DNA from: Bacillota bacterium
GTDB taxonomy: Bacteria; Bacillota; Limnochordia; Limnochordales; ZCTH02-B6
Length of the DNA stretch: 14,544 bases
Direction: 5' to 3'
Assembly: GCA_003387805.1 (NCBI GenBank)
Contig: QGSR01000016.1
Span: forward strand, 1-14,544
Shown here: positions 7,763 through 13,796 of the stretch, in pieces
Position numbering within the stretch: position 1 is the stretch's first letter
How the letters are laid out: each line of letters starts with the position of its first letter
Notes under the pieces: generated by a model
Database searches by the model: none
Told to the model about the DNA's origin: nothing
Seen by the model: only the letters and a program-made list of their open reading frames with translations
Translations under genes and position numbers: made by a program

Positions 7763-8848
7763 GTGGCGATGCAGCAGGCACAGCCGGCCGCCTCGGCGGA
7801 AACGCCGCTGTTGCAGGTCAAAAACCTCGTCAAGCACTTTCCCATCACGCGCGGCGTGGTGTTTTCCCGCCAGGTCGGGGCCGTCAAGGCCGTGGACGGC
7901 GTCAGCTTCGACATCAAGCGCGGCGAGACGCTGGGGCTGGTGGGGGAGAGCGGCTGCGGCAAGTCGACGACGGGCCGGGTCATTTTGCGGCTGATTGAGC
8001 CCACGTCGGGCCAAGTCTTGTTTCAGGGGCAGGACATCACGCAGTACAACCGCAAGCAAATGCGGGAGCTGCGCAAGAAGATGCAGATCATTTTCCAGGA
8101 CCCGTACGCGTCGCTGAACCCCCGCATGACCGTCGGCGACATCATCGCGGAGCCGCTGCTCATCCACGGCCTGGCCGGCCGGCGCGAGCGCGAGAAGCGG
8201 GTGCAGGAGCTTTTGGACGTGGTGGGCCTCGCGTCGTACCACGCCCGGCGCTACCCCCACGAGTTCAGCGGCGGGCAGCGGCAGCGCATCGGCATCGCGC
8301 GGGCGCTGGCGGTCAATCCCGACCTCATCGTATGCGACGAGCCCGTGTCGGCTCTGGACGTGTCCATCCAGGCCCAGGTCATCAACTTGCTGGAGGACTT
8401 GCAGAAAGAGTTCGGCCTGACCTACCTGTTCATCGCGCACGACTTGGCCGTCGTGGAGCACATCAGCGACCGGGTGGCCGTGATGTATCTGGGCAAAATC
8501 GTGGAGATGGCGGACAAGGAGGAGCTGTACGCCAACCCGCTGCACCCGTACACCCAGGCGCTCTTCTCGGCCATTCCCGTTCCGGACCCGGACGCGAAGC
8601 GGGAGCGCATCATTTTGCAGGGCGACGTGCCCAGCCCCATCAATCCGCCGTCGGGCTGCCGCTTCCACACCCGCTGCCCGTTCGCGGAGGCCATTTGCCG
8701 GGAGCAGGAGCCGGCTTTCATCGACGTAGGCGGCGGGCACCACGTGGCGTGCCATTTCGCGACGCCGGAGTACATCGCCGCGGGCCAAAATCCCACGCCG
8801 GCCAAGGCCGCCGAGCGGGCCAACCGCAACAAAGGCTCCGCGGCGTAG
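7763..8848 (+). CDS. dppF: Oligopeptide/dipeptide ABC importer ATPase (DppF/OppF type)
   Basis: This is the second ATPase of the importer, pairing with DppD in the nucleotide-binding dimer. It has Walker A GESGCGKS at 61-68, Q-loop [11 protein letters not shown], the divergent signature FSGGQ at 168-172 that is typical of the F subunit, Walker B LIVCDEP, and the switch histidine in AHDLAV. The C-terminal extension again carries four cysteines (299, 305, 312, 330), matching the spacing in DppD. The 361 residues include an Ala/Gln-rich N-terminus and a polar Ala/Lys-rich tail of about 25 residues beyond the family core. GTG 7763 is chosen because AAGGTGG lies six bases upstream; ATG 7769 is two codons later. 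A strong terminator follows, so the transcript seems to end here without permease genes. Confidence 0.93.
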   Translation: MAMQQAQPAASAETPLLQVKNLVKHFPITRGVVFSRQVGAVKAVDGVSFDIKRGETLGLVGESGCGKSTTGRVILRLIEPTSGQVLFQGQDITQYNRKQMRELRKKMQIIFQDPYASLNPRMTVGDIIAEPLLIHGLAGRREREKRVQELLDVVGLASYHARRYPHEFSGGQRQRIGIARALAVNPDLIVCDEPVSALDVSIQAQVINLLEDLQKEFGLTYLFIAHDLAVVEHISDRVAVMYLGKIVEMADKEELYANPLHPYTQALFSAIPVPDPDAKRERIILQGDVPSPINPPSGCRFHTRCPFAEAICREQEPAFIDVGGGHHVACHFATPEYIAAGQNPTPAKAAERANRNKGSAA

Positions 8849-8886
8849 CGCGGCGCGCGCCGGCTGCCAGGCCCTTTCGGAAAGGC

Positions 8887-8922
8887 AGCGGCCCCGGACG
8901 ACGTCCGGGGCCGCTTTTGTTT
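8887..8922 (+). terminator. Intrinsic terminator after dppF
   Basis: A perfect 12-bp GC stem (8888-8899 with 8903-8914) closes a three-base GAC loop and is followed by TTTTGTTT. An extra A-T pair extends the base of the stem. Just upstream, GCCCTTT and AAAGGC (8871-8886) can form a smaller hairpin with one bulged C. The U-tract is on the plus strand, so it ends the dppDF transcript 39 bases after the stop. The amidohydrolase transcript reaches it from the other side but would lack a good U-tract. Confidence 0.9.
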
Positions 8923-8968
8923 CCTTGCCGCGAACAGGTGCCGCCGCGACGGCCGCCGGCGGGGCCCG

Positions 8969-9955
8969 TCAGGCGCCGGCGGCGTGGGCGCGGATGCCGA
9001 AGACCCGCTCCGCGTTTTTCCAGTAAATCCATTCCAGAACGTCCGCGGGCAAGTCGATGCCCTGCAGCAGCGGCTCCCCGTCGGCGTCGGGATCGTCGAT
9101 GGGCAGCGGGCAGACCGCGTCGGTCTCCCAAAACAGCTGGTGAATCCAGTAGCGCGACGTGTAGCGGTGCTCCTCGGGGTCTTTGATGGCCACCTGGTCG
9201 GTGCCGAACAAGATGCGGTCTTTGTACTTGGCGAAAAACGCCCGGGCCGCTTCGGGCTGCCGCCCCAGCTCCCGCACGATCCAGCGGGTGGCCGACGTGT
9301 CCACGTACATGTTCGGGTACCGGTCCAAGAGGGCGCCCAGCTGGTCCAGGTGTTCGGGATTGCCGCCCATGTGGGCCACGAGGATGGGGATGTCGGGATG
9401 TTTCTCCAGCCGGTCCGTCAGCTGCTTGTACTGCTCGGCCTTCGTCCCGTATTTCTTCACGTCCGTGTAGACCCGCTGGAACCATTTGTCGGGATCCGCC
9501 ACGTGCACCAGCACGCCCAGCCCCTGCCGGCTGATCTCTTCGAACACCGGGTCCAGGCGCGCATCGTTCATCCGCAAATCGCTGCGGTCGTAAAAGCGGG
9601 GCGCGAACCACATTTTGATGAGGCGGGCGCCCGCGGCCGCGGCGTCCCGCACGATGCGCCGGTTCACCGCGGCGAACTTGTCGGGATCATCCGCATGGTC
9701 CCAGTTGATCCACGAGATGATGGACGTTTCGGGATAGCGGCGCTGCAGCTCCAGGCCCTCCTCCAGCGGGGCGATGAGGCCCAGCTTGCCGATGCCGTAC
9801 AGCCGGGCCGCCTCAAACAGGGGGCCCGCCGCCTCGGGCGCCCACGCGTGGGTGTGGATGTCGACGATGGGGCCGTCGGTTTTGCGCCGCGGCGGCCGGC
9901 TGAAGCCTTCCGCCCGCGCCCGCTCCAAAAGTTTCGTGTCTGCCGTGCGTTTCAT
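8969..9955 (-). CDS. Metal-dependent amidohydrolase (amidohydrolase family 2)
   Basis: This 328-residue TIM-barrel protein belongs to the amidohydrolase-2 group, which includes ACMS decarboxylase and related metal-dependent hydrolases and decarboxylases. The expected metal ligands are present: His34 and His36 in VDIHTHAW, a histidine in GVLVHVADPD, another in ILVAHMGGNPEHL, and the catalytic aspartate in ILFGTDQ. No signal peptide is seen, so it should be cytoplasmic. The start ATG 9955 has GGAGGA (complement of 9965-9970) nine bases upstream; an in-frame codon at 10024 gives an N-terminal extension with no family features. The gene stands alone on the minus strand, back to back with an aldo/keto reductase gene and tail to tail with dppF. 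Its substrate cannot be inferred. The WFAPRFYDRSD and DKWFQRVYTDVKKYG segments may help a family-level search. Confidence 0.88.
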   Translation of the reverse strand: MKRTADTKLLERARAEGFSRPPRRKTDGPIVDIHTHAWAPEAAGPLFEAARLYGIGKLGLIAPLEEGLELQRRYPETSIISWINWDHADDPDKFAAVNRRIVRDAAAAGARLIKMWFAPRFYDRSDLRMNDARLDPVFEEISRQGLGVLVHVADPDKWFQRVYTDVKKYGTKAEQYKQLTDRLEKHPDIPILVAHMGGNPEHLDQLGALLDRYPNMYVDTSATRWIVRELGRQPEAARAFFAKYKDRILFGTDQVAIKDPEEHRYTSRYWIHQLFWETDAVCPLPIDDPDADGEPLLQGIDLPADVLEWIYWKNAERVFGIRAHAAGA

Positions 9956-10024
9956 TCGTTTCGATCCTCCAGTCGCGTTCACGACTACATTCGCAGGCGG
10001 GCCTGGGAATCCTTGCCGGAACAA

Positions 10025-10033
10025 TGATACAAT
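10025..10033 (+). promoter_or_regulatory. Extended -10 promoter for the aldo/keto reductase gene
   Basis: TGATACAAT is an extended -10 element: TGN followed by TACAAT, which matches five of six consensus bases. It lies in a short AT-rich patch of the divergent gap between the amidohydrolase and reductase genes. No -35 hexamer matches at the right distance. The predicted start near 10040 would leave a leader of roughly 118 bases before ATG 10158. A promoter for the amidohydrolase on the other strand is not clear. Confidence 0.6.
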
Positions 10034-10040
10034 AGTCCCG

Positions 10041-10130
10041 GCAGCCGTGGCGCGGTTTCACGGGAAGGCTGCGCGACCGCCGGCCGGGCGCCGGCGGCCA
10101 CCAATCCGCGGCGGCCCTGCGGGCGCCGCG
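10041..10130 (+). other. Hairpin-rich leader before the aldo/keto reductase gene
   Basis: Three successive inverted repeats fill the predicted leader. GCAGCC (10041-10046) pairs with GGCTGC (10067-10072), with GTG/CAC inside. CCGCCGGC (10077-10084) pairs perfectly with 10090-10097 around a five-base loop. CGCGGCG (10107-10113) pairs with 10124-10130, extended by CCC/GGG around a three-base loop. No U-tract follows any of them. The first begins at about the predicted transcription start. Chance pairing is common at this GC content, so a regulatory role is unproven. Confidence 0.35.
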
Positions 10131-10157
10131 CCGAGAATGGGAGGCGGCAGAGGCTGT

Positions 10158-11105
10158 ATGGAATATACGCGTTTCGGAACGACCGACATTGAAGTGTCCC
10201 GCATCGCGCTGGGCACGTGGGCCATCGGCGGCTGGCTGTGGGGCGGCACCGACGTGAAAGACTCCATCCGGGCCATCCACGAGGCGCTGGACTTGGGCAT
10301 TACCACCATCGACACCGCGCCGGTGTATGGCTTCGGGCTGTCGGAGGAGATTGTGGCCAAGGCGCTGGCGGAAAAGCGCGTGCCCCGTGACCAGGTCGTC
10401 ATCGCGACCAAGGCGGGCATGGACTGGGACGAGGAGGAAAACGTGTTCCGCAACTCCAAGCCCGAGCGCATCCGCGAGGAGATCGAGCAGAGCTTGCGGC
10501 GCCTGCAGACGGACTACATCGACATCTACCAGATTCACTGGCCCGATCCGGACACGCCCGTGGAAGATACCGCGGAGGCCATGCACCGGCTGCTCCAGGA
10601 GGGCAAGGTGCGGGCCATCGGCGTCAGCAACTATGACGTGGAGCAGATGGAACGGTGGCGCAGCGTCGCGCCGCTGCATTCCAACCAGCTGCGCTACAAC
10701 TTGCTGGAGCGGGACATCGAGCAGGCGGAGCTGCCGTACTGCCGGGAGCACGGCCTGGCGCTGCTGGCCTACAGCCCGCTGGCCCGGGGGCTGCTGACGG
10801 GCAAGTACAACGAGGCCAGCACGTTCCCGGAGGGGGACAGCCGGGCCCGGGACCGCCGCTTCCAGGGCGAGACCGCGCAGCGGTACTACCGCATCATTCC
10901 AAAGCTGAAGGAGTACGCCGAAAGCCTGGGCAAGACGCTGGCGCAGCTGGCGGTGCGGTGGGTGCTGGATCAGCCCGGCGAGCCCATCGCTCTGTGGGGC
11001 GCTCGCCGGCCGGGGCAGATCGCCGAGGCGGCGGGCGTGCTGGGGTGGCAGCTGACGCCCGAGCAGCTGGCGGAGATTGATCGGATCGTCAGCGAGACGG
11101 AGTAG
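10158..11105 (+). CDS. Aldo/keto reductase
   Basis: This 315-residue NAD(P)H-dependent reductase interconverts carbonyls and alcohols. The full catalytic tetrad is present: Asp52 and Tyr57 in TIDTAPVYGFG, Lys85 in IATKAG, and His127 in YQIHWPD. The C-terminal cofactor-binding part is recognisable in the ALWGARRPGQIAEA segment, where general stress protein 69/IolS-like members bind the adenosine phosphate. It is closest in feel to the AKR11-type group (IolS/YhdN), which prefers NADPH, but the substrate is unknown. ATG 10158 is chosen over an in-frame ATG at 10137 because family members begin directly with a MEYTRFG-like strand; ribosome binding is weaker than for its neighbours (AGAGG at four bases, GGGAGG at thirteen). 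It is divergent from the amidohydrolase and followed by a NUDIX gene. Confidence 0.92.
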   Translation: MEYTRFGTTDIEVSRIALGTWAIGGWLWGGTDVKDSIRAIHEALDLGITTIDTAPVYGFGLSEEIVAKALAEKRVPRDQVVIATKAGMDWDEEENVFRNSKPERIREEIEQSLRRLQTDYIDIYQIHWPDPDTPVEDTAEAMHRLLQEGKVRAIGVSNYDVEQMERWRSVAPLHSNQLRYNLLERDIEQAELPYCREHGLALLAYSPLARGLLTGKYNEASTFPEGDSRARDRRFQGETAQRYYRIIPKLKEYAESLGKTLAQLAVRWVLDQPGEPIALWGARRPGQIAEAAGVLGWQLTPEQLAEIDRIVSETE

Positions 11106-11127
11106 CCTCGGCTCCGCGGCCGTCACC

Positions 11128-11179
11128 GAAACGGTTGCGCGCGGCGCGCTGAATTGCAGAAGCTGCGCGGAACCGTTTC
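11128..11179 (+). other. Long hairpin between the reductase and NUDIX genes
   Basis: GAAACGGTT (11128-11136) pairs perfectly with AACCGTTTC (11171-11179). After one G-G mismatch the stem continues with eight more pairs (11138-11145 with 11162-11169, one of them G-U), closing a 16-base loop. The hairpin ends 17 bases before the NUDIX start and abuts its ribosome binding region. The 3' arm ends in TTTCTTGT, a weak U-tract, so it may be a leaky terminator for the reductase or a leader element of the NUDIX mRNA. Confidence 0.55.
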
Positions 11180-11196
11180 TTGTGGGGGTTGGAAAG

Positions 11197-11652
11197 TTGC
11201 CGACAAGCGAGCGCGCGATTTTCGCGAACTTGTGTATGGTTTGCGATGACGCGGGGCGTGTGCTGATGCAGAAACGCCTCAGTTCGTTCTGGCCCGGCAT
11301 CGCGTTTCCGGGCGGGCACGTTGAACCCGGGGAGTCGTTCACCGAGGCGGTCATCCGCGAAGTGTACGAGGAGACGGGCCTGCGCATCCTCAACCCGGTG
11401 CTGTGCGGGGTCAAGCAGTTTCCCACGGCCGACGGCGCACGGTACGTGATTTTGCTCTACAAGGCGACGCAGTTTGCCGGGGAGCTGCAGCCTTCCGCGG
11501 AAGGCGAGGTCTTTTGGGTGCCCCGCGAGGAACTGCCCCGCCTGCCGCTGGCCAACGACCTGGCGGAAACGCTGCCGGTCTTTGAGAACGACGCCCTAAG
11601 CGAGCTCTATTACTACCACTCCGACGGCGAATGGAAAACGAAGCTTCTGTGA
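11197..11652 (+). CDS. NUDIX hydrolase, MutT/8-oxo-dGTP diphosphatase-like
   Basis: The 151-residue protein hydrolyses a nucleoside diphosphate linked to another group. The NUDIX box at residues 40-62 is complete: Gly40, Glu46, Arg54-Glu55, Glu58-Glu59 and Gly61. The N-terminal ANLCMVCDDAGRVLMQKR and the aromatic FWPGIAFPGGH segment resemble the Firmicutes 8-oxo-dGTP diphosphatase group, which would complement the mutM glycosylase by cleaning the nucleotide pool; that substrate is inference. TTG 11197 is chosen because family members start near ERxxxxNLCMV and a GGGGG stretch (11184-11188) lies eight bases upstream. Earlier in-frame codons run through the hairpin and the reductase gene. A bidirectional terminator follows within five bases of the stop. 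Confidence 0.9.
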   Translation: MPTSERAIFANLCMVCDDAGRVLMQKRLSSFWPGIAFPGGHVEPGESFTEAVIREVYEETGLRILNPVLCGVKQFPTADGARYVILLYKATQFAGELQPSAEGEVFWVPREELPRLPLANDLAETLPVFENDALSELYYYHSDGEWKTKLL

Positions 11653-11656
11653 AAGC

Positions 11657-11703
11657 AAGAGCGGAGTTTGCAGCTTCTTCGACCTGCAAACTCCGCTCTT
11701 TCC
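11657..11703. terminator. Bidirectional intrinsic terminator between the NUDIX and tRNA genes
   Basis: A perfect 17-bp stem (11657-11673 with 11684-11700) closes a ten-base loop. On the plus strand it is followed by T-rich sequence ending the NUDIX transcript. On the minus strand the stem is followed by CTTGCTTTC-like sequence, so it can also end the tRNA transcript arriving from the right. It lies immediately after both gene ends, five bases from the NUDIX stop and five from the tRNA CCA. Confidence 0.92.
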
Positions 11704-11704
11704 T

Positions 11705-11789
11705 TGGTGCCCGGAGTGGGATTTGAACCCACACGGGTTGCCCCATACGGCCCTCAACCGTACGCGTCTGCCAATTCCGCCATCCGGGC
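11705..11789 (-). tRNA. trnL: tRNA-Leu (anticodon GAG)
   Basis: The 85-base minus-strand sequence folds as a class II tRNA. It has a seven-pair acceptor stem (GCCCGGA with TCCGGGC), a three-pair D stem with the leucine-type loop GAATTGGCAGA, and anticodon stem TACGG/CCGTA around TTGAGGG. The variable arm is 13 bases, TGGGGCAACCCGT, and the T stem GTGGG/CCCAC surrounds TTCAAAT. The anticodon is GAG, reading CUC and CUU. Discriminator A73 fits leucine, and the CCA end is encoded (complement of 11705-11707). Confidence 0.97.
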
Positions 11790-11824
11790 GGGCTGCACCG
11801 TGGCCTGAAGGCGATGCCTCAGAC

Positions 11825-11854
11825 ATTGTAACACCGCCCGGGCCGGGAAGTCAA
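11825..11854 (-). promoter_or_regulatory. Promoter of tRNA-Leu
   Basis: On the minus strand TTGACT (complement of 11849-11854) and TACAAT (complement of 11825-11830) are spaced by 18 bases. Each matches five of six sigma-A consensus bases. Transcription should start near 11818, about 29 bases upstream of the mature tRNA. It is the best promoter match in the window. Confidence 0.85.
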
Positions 11855-11869
11855 CCGAATCCACCGTCA

Positions 11870-11903
11870 CCGCTGTCGCCGGGAGGGCATATCGTGACAG
11901 CGG
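11870..11903 (+). repeat. Inverted repeat upstream of the binding-protein gene
   Basis: CCGCTGTC (11870-11877) is matched by GACAGCGG (11896-11903). With the next two inner pairs (one G-U) the arms form a ten-pair stem around a 14-base loop holding GGGAGGGCAT. It lies seven bases before the GAGGAGG ribosome binding site at 11911-11917. It could be an operator or an mRNA leader hairpin. No TPP- or FMN-riboswitch core is visible in this gap. Confidence 0.4.
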
Positions 11904-11924
11904 AAAACGGGAGGAGGCGGTGCA

Positions 11925-12977
11925 ATGCGGGACGTTGTGAATCGGGGGGCGGTCCGGCGCGCCGCGGCCCGAGCGGCGGCGTCACTCCTGCTGGTTGCCG
12001 CGCTGGCTTCCGCGGCGGCGCCGGGCGGGGCGCCGCCGGGGCGGGAGCGGGGCCGGCTGTCGGAAGTGGTGCGGTCGGTCTTTTACGCGCCGCAGTACGT
12101 AGCCTTGGCGCTGGGCTTTTTCGAGGACGAGGGGCTGGAGATCGAGCTCAGCACGGCCTGGGGCGCGCACAACGGCATGGCGGCCCTCTTGTCCGGCGGC
12201 GTGGACATCGGCTTTTTCGGTCCTGAGGCCACGGTGTACGTGTACCGCCAGGGGGCGCCGGAGCCGGTGATCGGCTTCGCCCAGCTGACGCAGCGGGACG
12301 GATCCTTCTTGATGGCCCGCGGGCCAGTGGATTCGTTCAGCTGGGACGACGTGCGGGGCAAACTTATCGTCGGCGCCCGGAAGGGCGGGGTGCCGCAAAT
12401 GGTGCTGGAATGGCTGCTGCGGGCCAACGGCATCGAGCCCTTTCGCGACGTGGGCATCATTACGCACCTGGAGTTCCCGGCGGCCGCCGGCGCCTTCGAG
12501 GGCGGCCTGGGGGACTACGTGGCCCAGTTTGACCCGGCCCTGACCCAGCTGCAGCGCAACGGCACGGGCACCATCGTCGTGTCTTTGGGCGCGGAGGCCG
12601 GCGACATCACGTACACCGTGTACCACGCGAAGCAAAGCTACATCGAGCGCCATCCCGACGTCATCGAGCGGTTCACCCGGGCCATTTACCGGGGCCAGCA
12701 GTGGGTGCATGTGCATACGTCGGAAGAAATCGGCCGGGTGGTGGCGCCGTTCTTTGCCGGCACCGACTTTGACGTGCTGGTGGAGGCCATCGAACGCTAC
12801 CGCTCCATCGACGCGTGGACGCCGACGCCCGAGATTTCGTCCCGGGGGTTCGACATGCTGCAGCGGGTGATGATGGCGGCCGGCGAGCTGGACGGGCCGG
12901 TGCCCTTCGACGCCGTGATGACCAACGAGTTTGCGGTCCGGGTGCTGGAGAGCGCTGCGGAGTCTGCGGAGCACTGA
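11925..12977 (+). CDS. ABC importer substrate-binding protein, NMT1/SsuA/ThiY-like
   Basis: This 350-residue protein should capture a small solute outside the membrane and hand it to the ATPase/permease pair encoded next. Residues 10-31 form an Arg-rich start plus hydrophobic core with an ASA cleavage site, a standard secretion signal. The mature part matches the NMT1-like fold: SVFYAPQYVALALGFFEDEGL, then ALLSGGVDIGFFGPEATVYVYRQG and the AQLTQRDGSFL strand. Members carry nitrate, alkanesulfonates, taurine, thiamine precursors or riboflavin; the substrate here is undetermined. There is no cysteine anywhere in the protein, so the lipobox expected of a monoderm binding lipoprotein is missing. 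ATG 11925 has GAGGAGG seven bases upstream. A 16-base palindrome separates it from the ATPase gene. Confidence 0.88.
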   Translation: MRDVVNRGAVRRAAARAAASLLLVAALASAAAPGGAPPGRERGRLSEVVRSVFYAPQYVALALGFFEDEGLEIELSTAWGAHNGMAALLSGGVDIGFFGPEATVYVYRQGAPEPVIGFAQLTQRDGSFLMARGPVDSFSWDDVRGKLIVGARKGGVPQMVLEWLLRANGIEPFRDVGIITHLEFPAAAGAFEGGLGDYVAQFDPALTQLQRNGTGTIVVSLGAEAGDITYTVYHAKQSYIERHPDVIERFTRAIYRGQQWVHVHTSEEIGRVVAPFFAGTDFDVLVEAIERYRSIDAWTPTPEISSRGFDMLQRVMMAAGELDGPVPFDAVMTNEFAVRVLESAAESAEH

Positions 12978-12989
12978 GCGGCGCCGGGC

Positions 12990-13005
12990 GCCGGCTCGAG
13001 CCGGC
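12990..13005 (+). repeat. Perfect 16-base palindrome between binding-protein and ATPase genes
   Basis: GCCGGCTCGAGCCGGC is fully self-complementary. As RNA it folds into a six-pair stem with a TCGA loop. It sits 13 bases after the binding-protein stop and is not followed by a U-tract. Such hairpins behind binding-protein genes can protect the upstream message and lower expression of downstream genes. That role is inferred, and GC-rich sequence makes palindromes frequent. Confidence 0.4.
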
Positions 13006-13031
13006 CTCCGGCGGGGCGCGGGGGTGACACG

Positions 13032-13796
13032 GTGACAGCGGCGGTGGCGGTGCGGCGCGTTTCGCTCACGTACCATACCCCCGACGGGGAAACCCGGGTC
13101 ATTGACAACATGTCGTTTCGGGTCGAGGAGGGCGAGTTCGTCAGCATCGTGGGCCCCAGCGGCTGCGGCAAGACCAGCCTGCTGTCCATGATCGCGGGCC
13201 TGGTCCGGCCCACCGCCGGGGAAGTGCTGGTGGGCGGCGCCTCGGTCACCGGGCCCGGCAGCAGTGTCGGCTACATGCTGCAGCAGGATCACTTGTTTCC
13301 TTGGCGCACCGTGCTGGACAACTGCCTGCTGGGCCTGGAGGTGCAGGGCCGCCGCACCGCGGCGGCCCGCCGCCGGGTGCTGAAAATGCTGGGCGACTAC
13401 GGGCTGGGCGAGTTCGCCCACGCCTTTCCCGCCCGTCTTTCGGGTGGCATGCGCCAGCGGGCCGCGCTGGTGCGCACGCTGGCCCTGGATCCGAAGGTGC
13501 TGCTTTTGGATGAGCCCTTCTCGGCGCTGGACTACCAGACGCGCCTTAAGCTGCAGGAGGAAGTGAGCCGGATTCTCCGGCGGGAGCGGCGCACCGCGAT
13601 TTTGGTCACCCACGACATCGCGGAGGCGGTGTCCATGGCCGACCGGGTGCTGGTGCTGTCCCGCCGGCCCGCCCGCCTGAAGCGGGAGTACGTCATCGAT
13701 CTGCCCCAGCGGGGCTCGCCCGTGCAAGTGCGGGAAGCGCCCGAGTTCAGCCGCTACTTTCGCGACATTTGGAGGGATCTCGATGTCCACATCTGA
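13032..13796 (+). CDS. ABC importer ATPase, nitrate/sulfonate/taurine type
   Basis: The 254-residue ATPase has the SsuB/TauB/NrtD layout. Walker A GPSGCGKT is at 41-48, and the Q-loop is YMLQQDHLFPWRTVLDN, whose FPW-x-T element is characteristic of this subfamily. The signature LSGGM is at 136-140, Walker B VLLLDEP at 156-162, and the switch histidine His194 in THDIAEA. Length is normal for the family and there is no regulatory C-terminal domain. The start is GTG 13032 with GGGGGTGA upstream at about seven bases. It lies 54 bases after the binding-protein gene and overlaps the permease gene by 14 bases, so the three genes form one transport operon. Confidence 0.93.
   Translation: MTAAVAVRRVSLTYHTPDGETRVIDNMSFRVEEGEFVSIVGPSGCGKTSLLSMIAGLVRPTAGEVLVGGASVTGPGSSVGYMLQQDHLFPWRTVLDNCLLGLEVQGRRTAAARRRVLKMLGDYGLGEFAHAFPARLSGGMRQRAALVRTLALDPKVLLLDEPFSALDYQTRLKLQEEVSRILRRERRTAILVTHDIAEAVSMADRVLVLSRRPARLKREYVIDLPQRGSPVQVREAPEFSRYFRDIWRDLDVHI

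Noticed and set aside
11705..11789. tRNA-Leu as an integration site for a mobile element
   Set aside because: No integrase gene or duplicated tRNA end is present, and flanking genes have ordinary composition and order.
11790..11924. Possible TPP or FMN riboswitch before an NMT1-like transporter
   Set aside because: Such transporters often have one, but none of the conserved core segments of either riboswitch is visible in the 135-base gap.
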